Positions 52,044 to 61,355 of a stretch of DNA of 64,000 bases are shown piece by piece. Location: contig NZ_MWOK01000004.1 of assembly GCF_012932145.1 (NCBI RefSeq), positions 62,001-126,000 of the forward strand. The letters are read 5' to 3'. The DNA is from Acidovorax sp. SRB_14 (GTDB lineage Bacteria; Pseudomonadota; Gammaproteobacteria; Burkholderiales; Burkholderiaceae_C). Numbering within the stretch: position 1 is the first letter of the stretch; each line of letters begins with the position of its first letter. The position numbers and the translations under genes are program-made. Below the pieces are notes generated by a model. The model did not search any database and was not told the origin of the DNA. It saw nothing but the letters and a program-made list of their open reading frames with translations.

Positions 52044-52820
52044 TCAGCCCGGAAAGCGCACGCGCACCGTGCAGCCGGCGCCCAGCGCCGCCGTGGCCTG
52101 GGCCTCGCCGCCATGGCGCCGGGCGATGGCACGCACCGCCGCCAGGCCCGCGCCGACGCCCTCGAACTCGGTCTCACGGTGCAGGCGCTGGAACACGCCG
52201 AACAGCCCCGCCGCCTGCGCCGCATCGAAGCCCACGCCGTTGTCCTGCACGCTCAGCGTGGCGCCGGTGCCGTCGGCACTGCGCTCCACGCCAATGGCGA
52301 TGCGCGCGGGCGCGCGCCCCGGCGTGAACTTGAGCGCGTTGCCCAGCAGCTCGGTCAGCAGCTGGCGCAGCAGGGCCGGGTCGCCGTGCAGCACGGCCGC
52401 CGCGGGGGCGATCTGCCACGCGACGGCGCGGCCCCGGGCCAGCGGCGCCACGGCAGCCTGCGCCTGTGCCACCAGCTCGGCGAAGGCCACCGGCTGGCGC
52501 TGCAGCGGCGCGCGCGCGATGCGCGACAGCGCCAGCAGGCCGTCGAGCATGCGACCCATGCGCCGCGCCGACTGGTCCATGGTGGCCAGGAAACCCTGCG
52601 CCTCTTGCAGCTCCTCGCCCTGCAGGCCGCAGTCCTGCAGCAGCTCGGCCACCAGCGGGCCGTAGGAGGTGATGTGGCGCAGCGGCGCGCGCAGGTCGTG
52701 CGAGACGGCGCGCAGAAAGTCCTCGTGCGCGGTGCGCAGCTCGGCCAGTTCGCTCTCGCGCGCAAGCAGCAAGGCCTGCGCCTGTTCCAACGTCAGGTCG
52801 GCGCGCCGCTCCGGCGTCAT
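52044..52820 (-). CDS. orphan sensor histidine kinase (HisKA-HATPase only)
   Basis: A 258-residue kinase core. The phosphoacceptor His41 is in AVSHDLRAPLRHITSYGPLV; the ATP-binding boxes are ELLGNALKF, VQDNGVGFD and GVGAGLAAVRAIARRHGGE. A short coiled coil (residues 9-33) precedes it, but there is no PAS, GAF or membrane sensor, and no response-regulator gene is adjacent. It resembles the kinase half of bacteriophytochrome-type proteins. The start overlaps the glmU stop by four bases, an odd pairing. Confidence 0.85.
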   Translation of the reverse strand: MTPERRADLTLEQAQALLLARESELAELRTAHEDFLRAVSHDLRAPLRHITSYGPLVAELLQDCGLQGEELQEAQGFLATMDQSARRMGRMLDGLLALSRIARAPLQRQPVAFAELVAQAQAAVAPLARGRAVAWQIAPAAAVLHGDPALLRQLLTELLGNALKFTPGRAPARIAIGVERSADGTGATLSVQDNGVGFDAAQAAGLFGVFQRLHRETEFEGVGAGLAAVRAIARRHGGEAQATAALGAGCTVRVRFPG

Positions 52821-54256
52821 GGCTTGGGCTGTTTGGCCGGGCGCTGCCAGTTGGCAATGCCCACCTGCTTGCCGCGCGCCACGCCCAGCGTGCCCGGGGG
52901 CACGTCCTTGGTGAGGGTCGAGCCGCCGCCCACCGTCGCGCCCGCACCGAGCGTGATCGGTGCGACCAGCACGCAGTTGCTGCCCACATGCACGTCGGCC
53001 TCGATCACCGTGCGGTGCTTGTTGGCGCCGTCGTAGTTGGCGGTGATGCTGCCAGCGCCGTAGTTCACGCGCTCGCCCACGGTGGCGTCGCCCAGGTATG
53101 CCAGGTGGTTGGCCTTGGCGCCGTCGGCGAGGGTGCTGTTCTTGACCTCGACGAAGTTGCCGATGTGCACCTCGCGGCCCAGCTGCGCGCCGGGGCGCAG
53201 GCGCGCGAACGGGCCGACCAGCGCGCCCTCGCCCACGGCCACGCCGGCCTGTTCCCCATCGATGTGGGTGTAGGGGTGGATGACGGCGCCGGCGGCGATG
53301 CGCGCATTGGCGATGCAGCAGTGCGCGCCGATCTGCACGCCCTCGCCCAGCTCCACATGGCCGGTGAAGATGCAGCCGGCGTCGATCTCGACGTCGGCGC
53401 CGCAGACCAGTGCGCCGCGCACGCCCGAGCGCCGGTCGTCGCGCAGGTCGAAGCGCGCCGGGTCGGCCAGGCGCACGCCCTGCTCCATCAGGGCACGGGC
53501 CTGGCGCAGCTGGTGCGCGCGCTCGAGCCCGGCCAATTGCACGGGGCTGTTGACGCCCTCGACCTGCAGCGCGTCCGCAATGCGGTGGGCGACCACGGGC
53601 ACGCCGTCCCGCACCGCCATCGCGACGATGTCGGTCAGGTAGTACTCTCCCTGGGCGTTGTCGTTCGACAGGCGCGCGAGCCAGGGCGCGAGCCGCCCGG
53701 CGGGCACGGCCAGGATGCCGCTGTAGACCTCATGGATCGCGCGCTGCGCCTCGCTCGCGTCCTTGTGTTCGACGATGCCCTGCACCGCGCCATCGGCAGC
53801 GCGCACGATGCGGCCGTAGCCCGTGGGGTCGGGCAGCGTGACGGTGAGCAGCGCCAGCGCGCCGCCGGGCGCGCCCTCGGACGCGGCGACCAGCGCGCGC
53901 AGGGTCTCGACCTGCGTCAGCGGCACGTCGCCCGAGAGCACCACCACCGTGCCGTCGCCGGCCAGCAGCGGCACCGCCTGCTGCACCGCGTGGCCGGTGC
54001 CCAGCTGCGGCTCCTGGCGCGCGAATTTCAGGTCAAAAGTGCCTGCAGCGCTTGTCCAGCCTGTGCTGGTAGCTTCTACTTCTGTAGCACCGTGGCCGGT
54101 GATGATGACCGCGCTGCGCGGCGCCAGCTGCGCCGCCGTATCGAGCACATGCTGCAGCAGCGCGCGGCCGGCGAGCCGGTGCAGCACCTTGGGGCGGCTG
54201 CTTTTCATCCGCGTGCCCTTGCCCGCGGCCATGATGAGAATGTCCAGTGGTGTCAT
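52817..54256 (-). CDS. glmU: bifunctional UDP-GlcNAc pyrophosphorylase / GlcN-1-P acetyltransferase
   Basis: A 479-residue enzyme making UDP-GlcNAc. The uridylyltransferase domain starts TPLDILIMAAGKGTRMKSSR. The C-terminal left-handed beta-helix acetyltransferase contains GPFARLRPGAQLGREVHIGN and VNYGAGSITANYDGANKHRT. The start is the ATG at 54256, 25 codons inside a longer frame. Residues about 61-80 are encoded by a degenerate copy of the dispersed repeat (54031-54088), lengthening a surface loop. Confidence 0.95.
   Translation of the reverse strand: MTPLDILIMAAGKGTRMKSSRPKVLHRLAGRALLQHVLDTAAQLAPRSAVIITGHGATEVEATSTGWTSAAGTFDLKFARQEPQLGTGHAVQQAVPLLAGDGTVVVLSGDVPLTQVETLRALVAASEGAPGGALALLTVTLPDPTGYGRIVRAADGAVQGIVEHKDASEAQRAIHEVYSGILAVPAGRLAPWLARLSNDNAQGEYYLTDIVAMAVRDGVPVVAHRIADALQVEGVNSPVQLAGLERAHQLRQARALMEQGVRLADPARFDLRDDRRSGVRGALVCGADVEIDAGCIFTGHVELGEGVQIGAHCCIANARIAAGAVIHPYTHIDGEQAGVAVGEGALVGPFARLRPGAQLGREVHIGNFVEVKNSTLADGAKANHLAYLGDATVGERVNYGAGSITANYDGANKHRTVIEADVHVGSNCVLVAPITLGAGATVGGGSTLTKDVPPGTLGVARGKQVGIANWQRPAKQPKP
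54031..54088 (-). repeat. AGCGCT repeat copy inside glmU
   Basis: On the plus strand GGTCAAAAGTGCCTGCAGCG, CTTGTCCAGCCTGTGCTGGT, AGCTTCTACTTCTGTAG: the same element as at 37504 read on the other strand, in frame with glmU. Confidence 0.5.
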
Positions 54257-54346
54257 GAAAATTTCCGTCGTCTCGACTGGCCCCTGCGGCCCGCCGCCCC
54301 CACGGCGGCACGCGCCCGGCGGCAGGCGCAATTATCGGCTGCGCGG

Positions 54347-55105
54347 CTACAGCAGCGGCACGCGGCGCGGCGGCAGGTCGTAGTACTCGGCCACACGCTC
54401 CAGCGCGCGCGGGTTGGGCAGGCGCAGCCGGCCCTGGGCGATCTCGTGCAGGCCGAGCTTGGCCAGGCGGCGCAGCGTCTTGTTGGTGTGCACCAGCGAC
54501 AGCCCGAGCGCATCGGCGATGTGCTGCTGATTGATCGGAAAGGGCACGCTGGCGTCCTCCACCAGCCCGATGCGTTCGAGCCGGCGGTACAGGTGGATCA
54601 GCAGCATGGCCACGCGCTCGGTGGCGTTGCGCTGCCCGGCGGTCAGCAGGTTTTCGTCGACGAAGCTCTCGCCGCGCGCCGACAGCCACGTGATGTCGTA
54701 GCCCAGGCGCGGCTCGGCGCGGAACAGGTCCCACAGCCGCTCGCCGGCGAACACGCACAGCGCGCAGTCGGTCACCGCCTCGACGCCGTGCGCGGCGTCG
54801 TCGCCAAACTCCTGCTGCAGGCCGACCAGGTCGCCCGGCAGCACGAAGTTGAGGATCTGCCGGCGCCCGTCGCTCAGTGTTTTGTAACGAAACGCCCAGC
54901 CCGCATAGAGCGTGAATAGTTTGCCGTTGGAGACATGCTCGCGGATCACGGCCGCGCCGGCCGGCACCGCGACCGTGCCGCTGCGAAACGATTCGATGAA
55001 TGCCAGCTGCTGCGGCGTCACCGCAGTGAACGCATCGTTGCGGCGCAGCCGGCAGTCGGCGCAGTCGCGCGGCGGGCAGGTGTGGGCAAGGGCATCGGCG
55101 CTCAT
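54347..55105 (-). CDS. Crp/Fnr-family transcriptional regulator
   Basis: A 252-residue regulator with a cyclic-nucleotide-binding-like domain and C-terminal winged helix. Cysteines near the N-terminus (HTCPPRDCADCRL) recall Fnr-type cluster or redox ligands, and TDCALCVF adds two centrally. The recognition helix reads ALGLSLVHTNKTLRRLAKLG and lacks the ExxSR pattern that Fnr and Dnr use to read TTGAT/TTGAC half-sites. It probably does not act at the nir box. It is downstream of nothing obvious; BLUF lies divergently 124 bases away. Confidence 0.85.
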   Translation of the reverse strand: MSADALAHTCPPRDCADCRLRRNDAFTAVTPQQLAFIESFRSGTVAVPAGAAVIREHVSNGKLFTLYAGWAFRYKTLSDGRRQILNFVLPGDLVGLQQEFGDDAAHGVEAVTDCALCVFAGERLWDLFRAEPRLGYDITWLSARGESFVDENLLTAGQRNATERVAMLLIHLYRRLERIGLVEDASVPFPINQQHIADALGLSLVHTNKTLRRLAKLGLHEIAQGRLRLPNPRALERVAEYYDLPPRRVPLL

Positions 55106-55229
55106 GGTGCGCGGATTCTAGGGCCGCCGCAGCCCTGGGGCATGGTGCGGCACAGCCCGCAGCGGGGCCCATCTCTGCTGTGTCTTTTGACATTGCGGCG
55201 CGCCGCCGCGCTCCCTACATTGGCCCTCT

Positions 55230-55631
55230 ATGGCCTCTTCCCTCACGACCCTCTACCAGGTGCTCTACGTCAGCCTTCTCGGGCCCGACGTGCCGATCAG
55301 CGCCGTGGCCGACATCGCCGGCCATGCGCGCGCGGCCAATGCGCAACGCGACATCACGGGCCTGCTGGTCTTTGACGGCGGGCGCTTTTGCCAGCAGCTC
55401 GAAGGCTGGAAAAAAGATGTGCTCGCGCTGACCGAGCGCATCCGCCAGGACCCCCGCCACACCGGCGTAACCATCCTGCACCACGGCCCGCTCGCGGCGC
55501 GGCGCTTTTCGGGTTTCAGCCTGGCCTTCAGCGCCGTGGAAGACGCCGACACGCTGGCACAGCTCGAACTCCTGGACGGCGAGGCGGCCCTGCAGGCGTT
55601 TGAAGCCATGCGCGACAGCGTGCTGCTGTGA
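55230..55631 (+). CDS. BLUF-domain blue-light sensor
   Basis: A 133-residue single-domain photoreceptor binding FAD. The key Tyr is in LYQVLYVSLLG; NAQRDITGLLVFDGGRFCQQ holds the conserved Asn and Gln; the remainder (HHGPLAARRFSGFSLAF) completes the ferredoxin-like fold. There is no output domain, so it must signal through a partner. The divergent Crp/Fnr regulator is an obvious candidate, by position only. Confidence 0.85.
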   Translation: MASSLTTLYQVLYVSLLGPDVPISAVADIAGHARAANAQRDITGLLVFDGGRFCQQLEGWKKDVLALTERIRQDPRHTGVTILHHGPLAARRFSGFSLAFSAVEDADTLAQLELLDGEAALQAFEAMRDSVLL

Positions 55632-55670
55632 GCCGCCCGCAGGCACAGCGCGACCCTGCGCCGTGGGCTG

Positions 55671-55720
55671 CGTCAAAAAGGGCTGCCAGCGCTGACTGCA
55701 GCCGCGCTGGCAGCGCTTGG
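55671..55720. repeat. AGCGCT-type repeat, intergenic
   Basis: GTCAAAAAGGGCTGCCAGCG, CTGACTGCAGCCGCGCTGGC, AGCGCTTGG. It lies between the BLUF and DUF2917 genes, which converge here, and can fold as a hairpin. Confidence 0.45.
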
Positions 55721-55737
55721 GGCGTGGAAGCGCGTCG

Positions 55738-56136
55738 TCAGGCGCAGCAGGCGCCCTGCTCGCCCTCAACCGTCCCGTGGCGCTGCCACCACCGGCGCAG
55801 CGCCTGCAGGCGCGACACGCTGGCGCCGGCGAGGCCGCCGAGCTGGTAATGCACTCCCTCGGGCCCCACGGGCTCCAGCACCACCTGCTGACCCGGCACC
55901 AGCCACAGCGTCTGGCCCGGCGCGACAAACACGTCCGCCGACTGCGCGGCCTCGCCGTGCGGCCCCGCGCCGAGCGTGACCCAGGCCTGGCCGCGCGCGA
56001 CGCGCAGCGCCACCGGCTCGCGCGGCCGCAGGCTGCGCGCACTGCCCGCGCCGAGGCGGCACAGCGGCGCAGGCAGTGATCCGGCCGTGCCCCGGACCGC
56101 TGATTGTTGCGAATTCAGAATAGTCGATGCAGCCAT
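55738..56136 (-). CDS. DUF2917 protein
   Basis: A 132-residue protein of the DUF2917 family: an Ala/Ser-rich start, then LRPREPVALRVARGQAWVTL, DVFVAPGQTLWLVPGQQVVL and VHYQL, a small beta-barrel-like domain. I take the ATG at 56136 because GGAG lies six bases before it; two earlier starts are too close to that site. It is divergent from a LysR gene 87 bases away, a common pairing in Burkholderiales. Function unknown. Confidence 0.75.
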   Translation of the reverse strand: MAASTILNSQQSAVRGTAGSLPAPLCRLGAGSARSLRPREPVALRVARGQAWVTLGAGPHGEAAQSADVFVAPGQTLWLVPGQQVVLEPVGPEGVHYQLGGLAGASVSRLQALRRWWQRHGTVEGEQGACCA

Positions 56137-56223
56137 GGCCATCTCCAAGCAAACCCTATGAGGCCCTAATAGTGATGGCAGCTAGGCTGGACGTCCAATG
56201 AAAAGCAATGCCATCATTCATTC

Positions 56224-57240
56224 ATGAACCGCATCAATCAACCTGCGGCCCCGGCGCCGCTGTCGGCCGTGGCGCTGCGCACGCGCCCGATCGCCGCGGG
56301 CCAGTTGCGCGCCTTTGTGGCAGTGGCGCGGCAGCTCAACTTCCGCGCCGCGGCCGACGACCTGGCGCTCACGCAGTCGGCAGTCAGCCGCCAGATCCAG
56401 GCGCTCGAAGACGACGTCGGCGTGCCGCTGTTCCTGCGCCACACGCGCGCCGTCGAGCTCACCTCGGCCGGCGCGCAGCTGCTGCGTGCGGTGGCGCCGG
56501 CGCTCGAACGCCTGGACAGCGCCGTGCGCCAGATCCGCCAGACGGCCGGACGCAAGAGCGTGGCCATCACCACCTGGGCCTCGTTTGCGTCGATGTGGCT
56601 GATTCCGCGGCTCGAGCCGTTCCAGCACGAACACCCCGACATCGACATCCGCATCGACGCCTCCGACACCTGCGTCGACCTGGACACCGCCGACGTCGAC
56701 CTGGCCCTGCGCTACAGCGTGCCCGGCTTCCACCTGCGCGGCGCGCAGCGCCTGTTTGGCGAGCAGCTGGCCGTGGTGATCAGCCCGTGGCTGCTCAAGA
56801 GCGGCGCCGTGGTCGACACACCTGCGGACGTCGCAGGCTTCACCCTGATCGAGGCGGCCGACGTCCACCGCACCCAGCAGCTCGACTGGCTCACGTGGCG
56901 GCGCTGGTTCGAGATGCACGGCATGCCCGCCGTCCAGCCCAAACGCTGGCTGTACTTCAACTACGCGCACCAGATTGCCCAGGCCGCCCTGACCGGCCAG
57001 GGCCTGGCCCTGGCCCGGCTGCCGCTGGTGGCCGACAGCCTGGCGCGCGGCGACCTGGTCGAGGTGCTGCCGGCGCACCGACTCGACTCGCCGCTGGCCT
57101 ATTGGCTGCTGGTGGGCCCGCGCAGCGGCCAGCGCCCCGAGGTGCAGGCCTTTTGCGCCTGGCTCGCGCTGCAGGCGCAGGCCACGCGCGCGGCCATCGG
57201 CGATGTGCCGGACACCGACCTGAACGACGACCTCGGCTGA
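56224..57240 (+). CDS. LysR-family transcriptional regulator (GcvA-like)
   Basis: A 338-residue regulator with a Pro/Ala-rich N-terminal extension of about 25 residues. The helix-turn-helix is AGQLRAFVAVARQLNFRAAA, continuing DDLALTQSAVSRQIQALEDD, and the effector domain begins SVAITTWASFASMWLIPRLE. It probably controls itself and the divergent DUF2917 gene, as LysR regulators often bind the shared gap. Confidence 0.88.
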   Translation: MNRINQPAAPAPLSAVALRTRPIAAGQLRAFVAVARQLNFRAAADDLALTQSAVSRQIQALEDDVGVPLFLRHTRAVELTSAGAQLLRAVAPALERLDSAVRQIRQTAGRKSVAITTWASFASMWLIPRLEPFQHEHPDIDIRIDASDTCVDLDTADVDLALRYSVPGFHLRGAQRLFGEQLAVVISPWLLKSGAVVDTPADVAGFTLIEAADVHRTQQLDWLTWRRWFEMHGMPAVQPKRWLYFNYAHQIAQAALTGQGLALARLPLVADSLARGDLVEVLPAHRLDSPLAYWLLVGPRSGQRPEVQAFCAWLALQAQATRAAIGDVPDTDLNDDLG

Positions 57241-57248
57241 TGCCCTGT

Positions 57249-57298
57249 CAATTCAATAGCTGCCAGCGCTTACGGCACCAGCGTCAGAGCCCGATTTC
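57249..57298. repeat. AGCGCT repeat, intergenic copy
   Basis: AATTCAATAGCTGCCAGCGC, TTACGGCACCAGCGTCAGAG, CCCGATTTCA: a typical copy between the LysR gene and tyrS, which converge. Confidence 0.55.
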
Positions 57299-57312
57299 AT
57301 TAAAAATGCGCC

Positions 57313-58545
57313 TCAGGCCAGCGTGACGCGCGCAAACTTGCGCTTGCCCACCTGCACCACATAGCAGCCCGCGGCCAGCTTCAGCCCGCGGTCGCTGACC
57401 ACGCTGCCGTCCACGCGCACGCCGCCGCCGTCGATCAGGCGGTTGGCCTCGCTCGTCGAAGGTGCCAGGTTCGCCTGCTTGAGCAGCGCACCAATACCCA
57501 GCGGCCCGCCCGACAGGCCCACCTCGGGGATCTCGTCGGGAATGCCGCCCTTGCTGCGATTCATGAAGTCCTGCTCGGCGGCCTCGGCCGCGGCCGCGCT
57601 GTGGAAGCGTGTGGTGATTTCCTTGGCCAGGGCCACCTTGGCCTCCTTGGGGTTGCGCCCGCCCGCCACCTCGGCCTGGAGCTGCGCGATCTGTTCGAGC
57701 GACTGGAAGGACAGCAGCGTGTACCAGTCCCACATCAGCGTGTCCGAGATGCTCAGCACCTTGGCGAACATGGTGTTGGGGTCTTCCGTGATGCCGATGT
57801 AGTTGTTCTTGGACTTGGACATCTTGTCGACGCCGTCCAGGCCCACGAGCAGCGGCATGGTGAGCACGCACTGCGGCTCCTGGCCATACTCCTGCTGCAG
57901 GTGGCGGCCCATGAGCAGGTTGAAGGTCTGGTCGGTGCCGCCGAGTTCGAGGTCGGCCCGCAACGCCACCGAGTCGTAGCCCTGCATCAGCGGATACAGG
58001 AACTCGTGCACGCTGATCGACTGGCCGGTCGAGAAGCGCTTGTGGAAATCCTCGCGCTCCATCATGCGCGCCACGGTGTACTTGGCGGCCAGCGAGATCA
58101 TGCCGCTGGCGCCCAGCGGCTCGCACCACTCGCTGTTGTAGCGGATTTCGGTGCGCGCCGGGTCCAGCACCAGGCTGGCCTGCTGGTAGTAGGTTTCGGC
58201 GTTGGCCTTGATCTGCGCGGGCGTGAGCGGCGGGCGCGTGCTGTTGCGGCCCGACGGGTCGCCGATCAGGCTCGTGAAGTCGCCGATCAAAAAAATGACC
58301 TGGTGGCCCAGGTCCTGCAGCTGGCGCATCTTGTTGAGCACCACGGTGTGGCCGATGTGGATGTCCGGCGCCGTCGGGTCCAGGCCGAGCTTGATGCGCA
58401 GCGGCTGTCCCGTGGCCTCGGACCGCGCCAATTTCTTCGCCCACTCGTCCTGCGGCAGCAGCTCCTGCGCACCGCGCAGCGAGATTTCCAGCGCCCGTCC
58501 TACACCATCGGAGACAGCAGATGTTGTAACAACAGATTGATTCAT
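57313..58545 (-). CDS. tyrS: tyrosyl-tRNA synthetase
   Basis: A 410-residue class I synthetase charging tRNA-Tyr. HIGH is at residues 63-66 ([16 protein letters not shown]) and KMSKS near residue 244 ([14 protein letters not shown]). A C-terminal S4-like RNA-binding domain ([20 protein letters not shown]) ends the protein. The start MNQSVVTTS has AAGGAA before it; a longer frame upstream is not coding. Divergent from the M23 peptidase gene. Confidence 0.96.
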   Translation of the reverse strand: MNQSVVTTSAVSDGVGRALEISLRGAQELLPQDEWAKKLARSEATGQPLRIKLGLDPTAPDIHIGHTVVLNKMRQLQDLGHQVIFLIGDFTSLIGDPSGRNSTRPPLTPAQIKANAETYYQQASLVLDPARTEIRYNSEWCEPLGASGMISLAAKYTVARMMEREDFHKRFSTGQSISVHEFLYPLMQGYDSVALRADLELGGTDQTFNLLMGRHLQQEYGQEPQCVLTMPLLVGLDGVDKMSKSKNNYIGITEDPNTMFAKVLSISDTLMWDWYTLLSFQSLEQIAQLQAEVAGGRNPKEAKVALAKEITTRFHSAAAAEAAEQDFMNRSKGGIPDEIPEVGLSGGPLGIGALLKQANLAPSTSEANRLIDGGGVRVDGSVVSDRGLKLAAGCYVVQVGKRKFARVTLA

Positions 58546-58736
58546 AAGGGTTTCCTTGGGTGTCCGATGTAGGAGGTTGGCTATACTTCGCCCCACCTTG
58601 CAGTGGCGGATTCTAAGTGTGGCCGCCTTTTCGACCCGTTCGAACGGCTGCTTCCTGACAGTTTGTGCGCTCCGCGGCCCGGCTCCACCACCGGCCCTGG
58701 CTCCCGCGGACACACGCCCACCCTGGGGATCACTCC

Positions 58737-60098
58737 TTGACACACGGTTTCACCACCGCCAGCCTCGCTTTGCTAGAGCGGCTGTCCCACAGCATCCAGA
58801 AACACCCCAAGCGGCTGACCGCCGTGCTCGCAGCCATGCTGCTGACCGGCGGCGGCGGCGCTTTTGCCGTCGCGTCGTTCGGGCCCGACCCCGTCGACCT
58901 GCCCGTGCGCCTGGTCGAGCAGCCCGTTGAATCGCTGGCCAGCGGCGCCTCGCTGGCCGACCTGACCGAAGGCCCCGGCTTCTCGCTCTACCGCTCAGAC
59001 CAGGTGCGCAGCAGCGACACCCCCGAGTCGCTGCTGCAGCGCATGGGCGTGGCCGATCCGGCCGCCGCCGCCTTTTTGCGCCGCGACACGCCGGCGCAGC
59101 AAAACCTGCTGGGCCGCAGCGGCCGCCTGGTCTCGGCCGAGACCACCGACGACCACCGCCTGCTGCGCCTGACGGCGCGCTGGGCGCCGGACGACAGCGG
59201 CAGCTTCAAGCGCCTGGTGATCGAAAAATCGGGCCATGGCTTCGCCTCGCGCATCGAAACGGCGCCCCTGGCCACGTCGAGCCGCCTGGCCGGCGGCGTG
59301 ATCCGCAGCTCGCTGTTCGCCGCGACCGACGCCTCCAACATCCCCGACACCGTGGCCGTGCAGCTCGCCGAGATGTTCTCGGGCAGCATCGACTTCCGCC
59401 GCGCACTGCGCCAGGGCGACCGCTTCTCGGTGGTCTACGAAACGCTCGAAGCCGATGGCGAACCGCTGCGCAGCGGCCGCGTGCTGAGCGCCGAATTCCA
59501 CAACAACGGCAAGACCCACCAGGCGGTGTGGTTCCAGGAGACTGCCGCCGCCCAGGGCGCGTACTACACGCTCGACGGCCAGAGCCTGCGCCGCGCCTAC
59601 CTGAGCTCGCCCGTGGAGTTCTCGCGCATCTCCAGCGGCTTCAAGATGCGTTTTCACCCCATCCTGCAAAAATGGCGCGCCCACCTGGGCACCGACTTTG
59701 CGGCGCCCACCGGCACCACCGTGCGCACCGTGGGCGATGGCGTGGTCGAATTCGCCGGGGTGCAGAACGGCTACGGCAACGTCGTCTACATCAAGCACCG
59801 CAACCAGCACGTCACCGTCTATGCGCACCTGAGCCGCGTCGACGTGCGCACCAACCAGGCCGTGGACCAGGGCCAGACCATCGGCGCCGTGGGCGCCACG
59901 GGCTGGGCCACGGGCCCGCACCTGCATTTCGAATTCCGCGTGAACGGCCAGCAGAAGGATCCGATGGCCATCGCCCAGCAAAGCGAATCGGCCGCGCCGG
60001 TGTCCGCCGCAGCCCGCCCGGCATTCAACCGTATCGCCGCGGTGATGCGCACGCAGCTGGCATCGGCCGAGCTGATCCAACAGGCCAGCGCCGACTGA
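58737..60098 (+). CDS. M23-family peptidase (LytM-type), membrane anchored
   Basis: A 453-residue protein. One transmembrane helix near residues 25-45 ([20 protein letters not shown]) anchors it; a central regulatory region follows. The C-terminal zinc peptidase has HLGTD and HLHFE (with [20 protein letters not shown]), the metal-binding motifs of active enzymes, so it should cut cell-wall peptide cross-links. The start is best read as TTG at 58737, where THGFTTASL resembles the family N-terminus and GGGGAT precedes it; GTG at 58665 is an alternative. Confidence 0.9.
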   Translation: MTHGFTTASLALLERLSHSIQKHPKRLTAVLAAMLLTGGGGAFAVASFGPDPVDLPVRLVEQPVESLASGASLADLTEGPGFSLYRSDQVRSSDTPESLLQRMGVADPAAAAFLRRDTPAQQNLLGRSGRLVSAETTDDHRLLRLTARWAPDDSGSFKRLVIEKSGHGFASRIETAPLATSSRLAGGVIRSSLFAATDASNIPDTVAVQLAEMFSGSIDFRRALRQGDRFSVVYETLEADGEPLRSGRVLSAEFHNNGKTHQAVWFQETAAAQGAYYTLDGQSLRRAYLSSPVEFSRISSGFKMRFHPILQKWRAHLGTDFAAPTGTTVRTVGDGVVEFAGVQNGYGNVVYIKHRNQHVTVYAHLSRVDVRTNQAVDQGQTIGAVGATGWATGPHLHFEFRVNGQQKDPMAIAQQSESAAPVSAAARPAFNRIAAVMRTQLASAELIQQASAD

Positions 60099-60159
60099 CG
60101 CTGCAGCGCGCCGGCGGGACCTGTCCCGTCCCGCGGCGGCCCATGCCCCACCCCATCCC

Positions 60160-61269
60160 ATGTCCGAGTGGTACATCGGCCTGATGTCGGGCACCTCGCT
60201 CGACGGCATCGACGGCGTGCTGGCCGATTTTTCGGCATCACAATGCACGGTAACGCACTACCAGTCTGCGCCGTTAGCTCCTGAATTAAGAGCAGATCTG
60301 CTCGCCCTCAACACCCCCGGCGCCGACGAGCTGCACCGCGCAGCCCTAGCGGGCAATGCGCTCGCGCGCGCCTATGCCGGCGTGGTGCACGCGCTGCTGG
60401 CGCAAAGCGGCCTCCAGGCCACGGACGTGCGCGCCATCGGCGCCCATGGCCAGACGGTGCGCCACCGGCCGCAGGAGTTCGACGGCACCGGCTACACCCT
60501 GCAGCTGGGCAACCCGGCGCTGCTGGCCGAACTCTGCGGCATCGCCGTGGTGGCCGATCTGCGCAGCCGCGACGTCGCCGCCGGCGGCCAGGGCGCGCCG
60601 CTGGTGCCAGCCTTCCACCAAAACGTTTTTGGCCAGCCCGGCCGCGCCACCGCCGTGCTGAACCTGGGCGGCATGTCCAACCTCAGCGTGCTCGCCGCCC
60701 AGGGCCAGGTGCTGGGCTTTGATTGCGGCCCCGGCAACGCCCTGATGGACCACTGGTGCCTGCAGCACACCGGCCAGCCTTTCGACGCCGGTGGCGCCTG
60801 GGCGGCCAGCGGCCAGGTGATGCCAGAGCTGCTGCACGCCTTGCTGGCCGAGCCTTTTCTGGCCAAGCCCCCGCCGAAGAGCACGGGGCGCGACCTGTTC
60901 AACCCACCGTGGCTGGCAACGCGGCTGGCGCCCTTTGCCCAGGCGCGCGCTGCCGACGTGCAGGCGACCTTGACCGAATTCACCGCCAGCGCCTGTGCCG
61001 CGGACGTCGTCCGCTACGGAGGCGACAGCAACACGCTGATCGTCTGCGGCGGCGGTGCGCTCAACGCGCAGCTCCTGCAGCGCCTGCAGGCCCTGCTGCC
61101 AGGCATGGCGGTGGCGTCATCGCAGGCCCACGGCCTGCCGCCGCTGCAGGTCGAGGCGGCGGCGTTTGCGTGGCTCGCGCGCCGCGCCCTGCGCCACGAA
61201 AGCGGCAACCTGACGCGCGTCACCGGCGCCGCCGGAGCGCGCGTGCTCGGAGCGGTCTACCCGGCCTGA
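60160..61269 (+). CDS. anmK: anhydro-N-acetylmuramic acid kinase
   Basis: A 369-residue kinase that converts recycled 1,6-anhydro-MurNAc to MurNAc 6-phosphate. The ATP-binding start is WYIGLMSGTSLDGIDGVLAD; AVLNLGGMSNLSVL and DCGPGNALMDHW are family motifs. It lies 61 bases after the M23 peptidase gene, and the transglycosylase at 46 kb makes its substrate. The stretch 60228-60300 is unusually A+T-rich and may be a worn repeat copy. Confidence 0.94.
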   Translation: MSEWYIGLMSGTSLDGIDGVLADFSASQCTVTHYQSAPLAPELRADLLALNTPGADELHRAALAGNALARAYAGVVHALLAQSGLQATDVRAIGAHGQTVRHRPQEFDGTGYTLQLGNPALLAELCGIAVVADLRSRDVAAGGQGAPLVPAFHQNVFGQPGRATAVLNLGGMSNLSVLAAQGQVLGFDCGPGNALMDHWCLQHTGQPFDAGGAWAASGQVMPELLHALLAEPFLAKPPPKSTGRDLFNPPWLATRLAPFAQARAADVQATLTEFTASACAADVVRYGGDSNTLIVCGGGALNAQLLQRLQALLPGMAVASSQAHGLPPLQVEAAAFAWLARRALRHESGNLTRVTGAAGARVLGAVYPA

Positions 61270-61310
61270 GGACCTGGGAGTGCGGGCCCTGCAAAAGAAG
61301 CAACCCAAGA

Positions 61311-61334
61311 AAAAGCCGCCCGTGGGCGGCTTTT
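61311..61334. terminator. terminator between anmK and erpA
   Basis: AAAAGCCGCCCGTGGGCGGC followed by TTTT: a 10-bp stem closed by A/T runs on both sides, so it can end both convergent genes. Confidence 0.85.
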
Positions 61335-61355
61335 CATCTGCCGTGCAAGCGGGGC

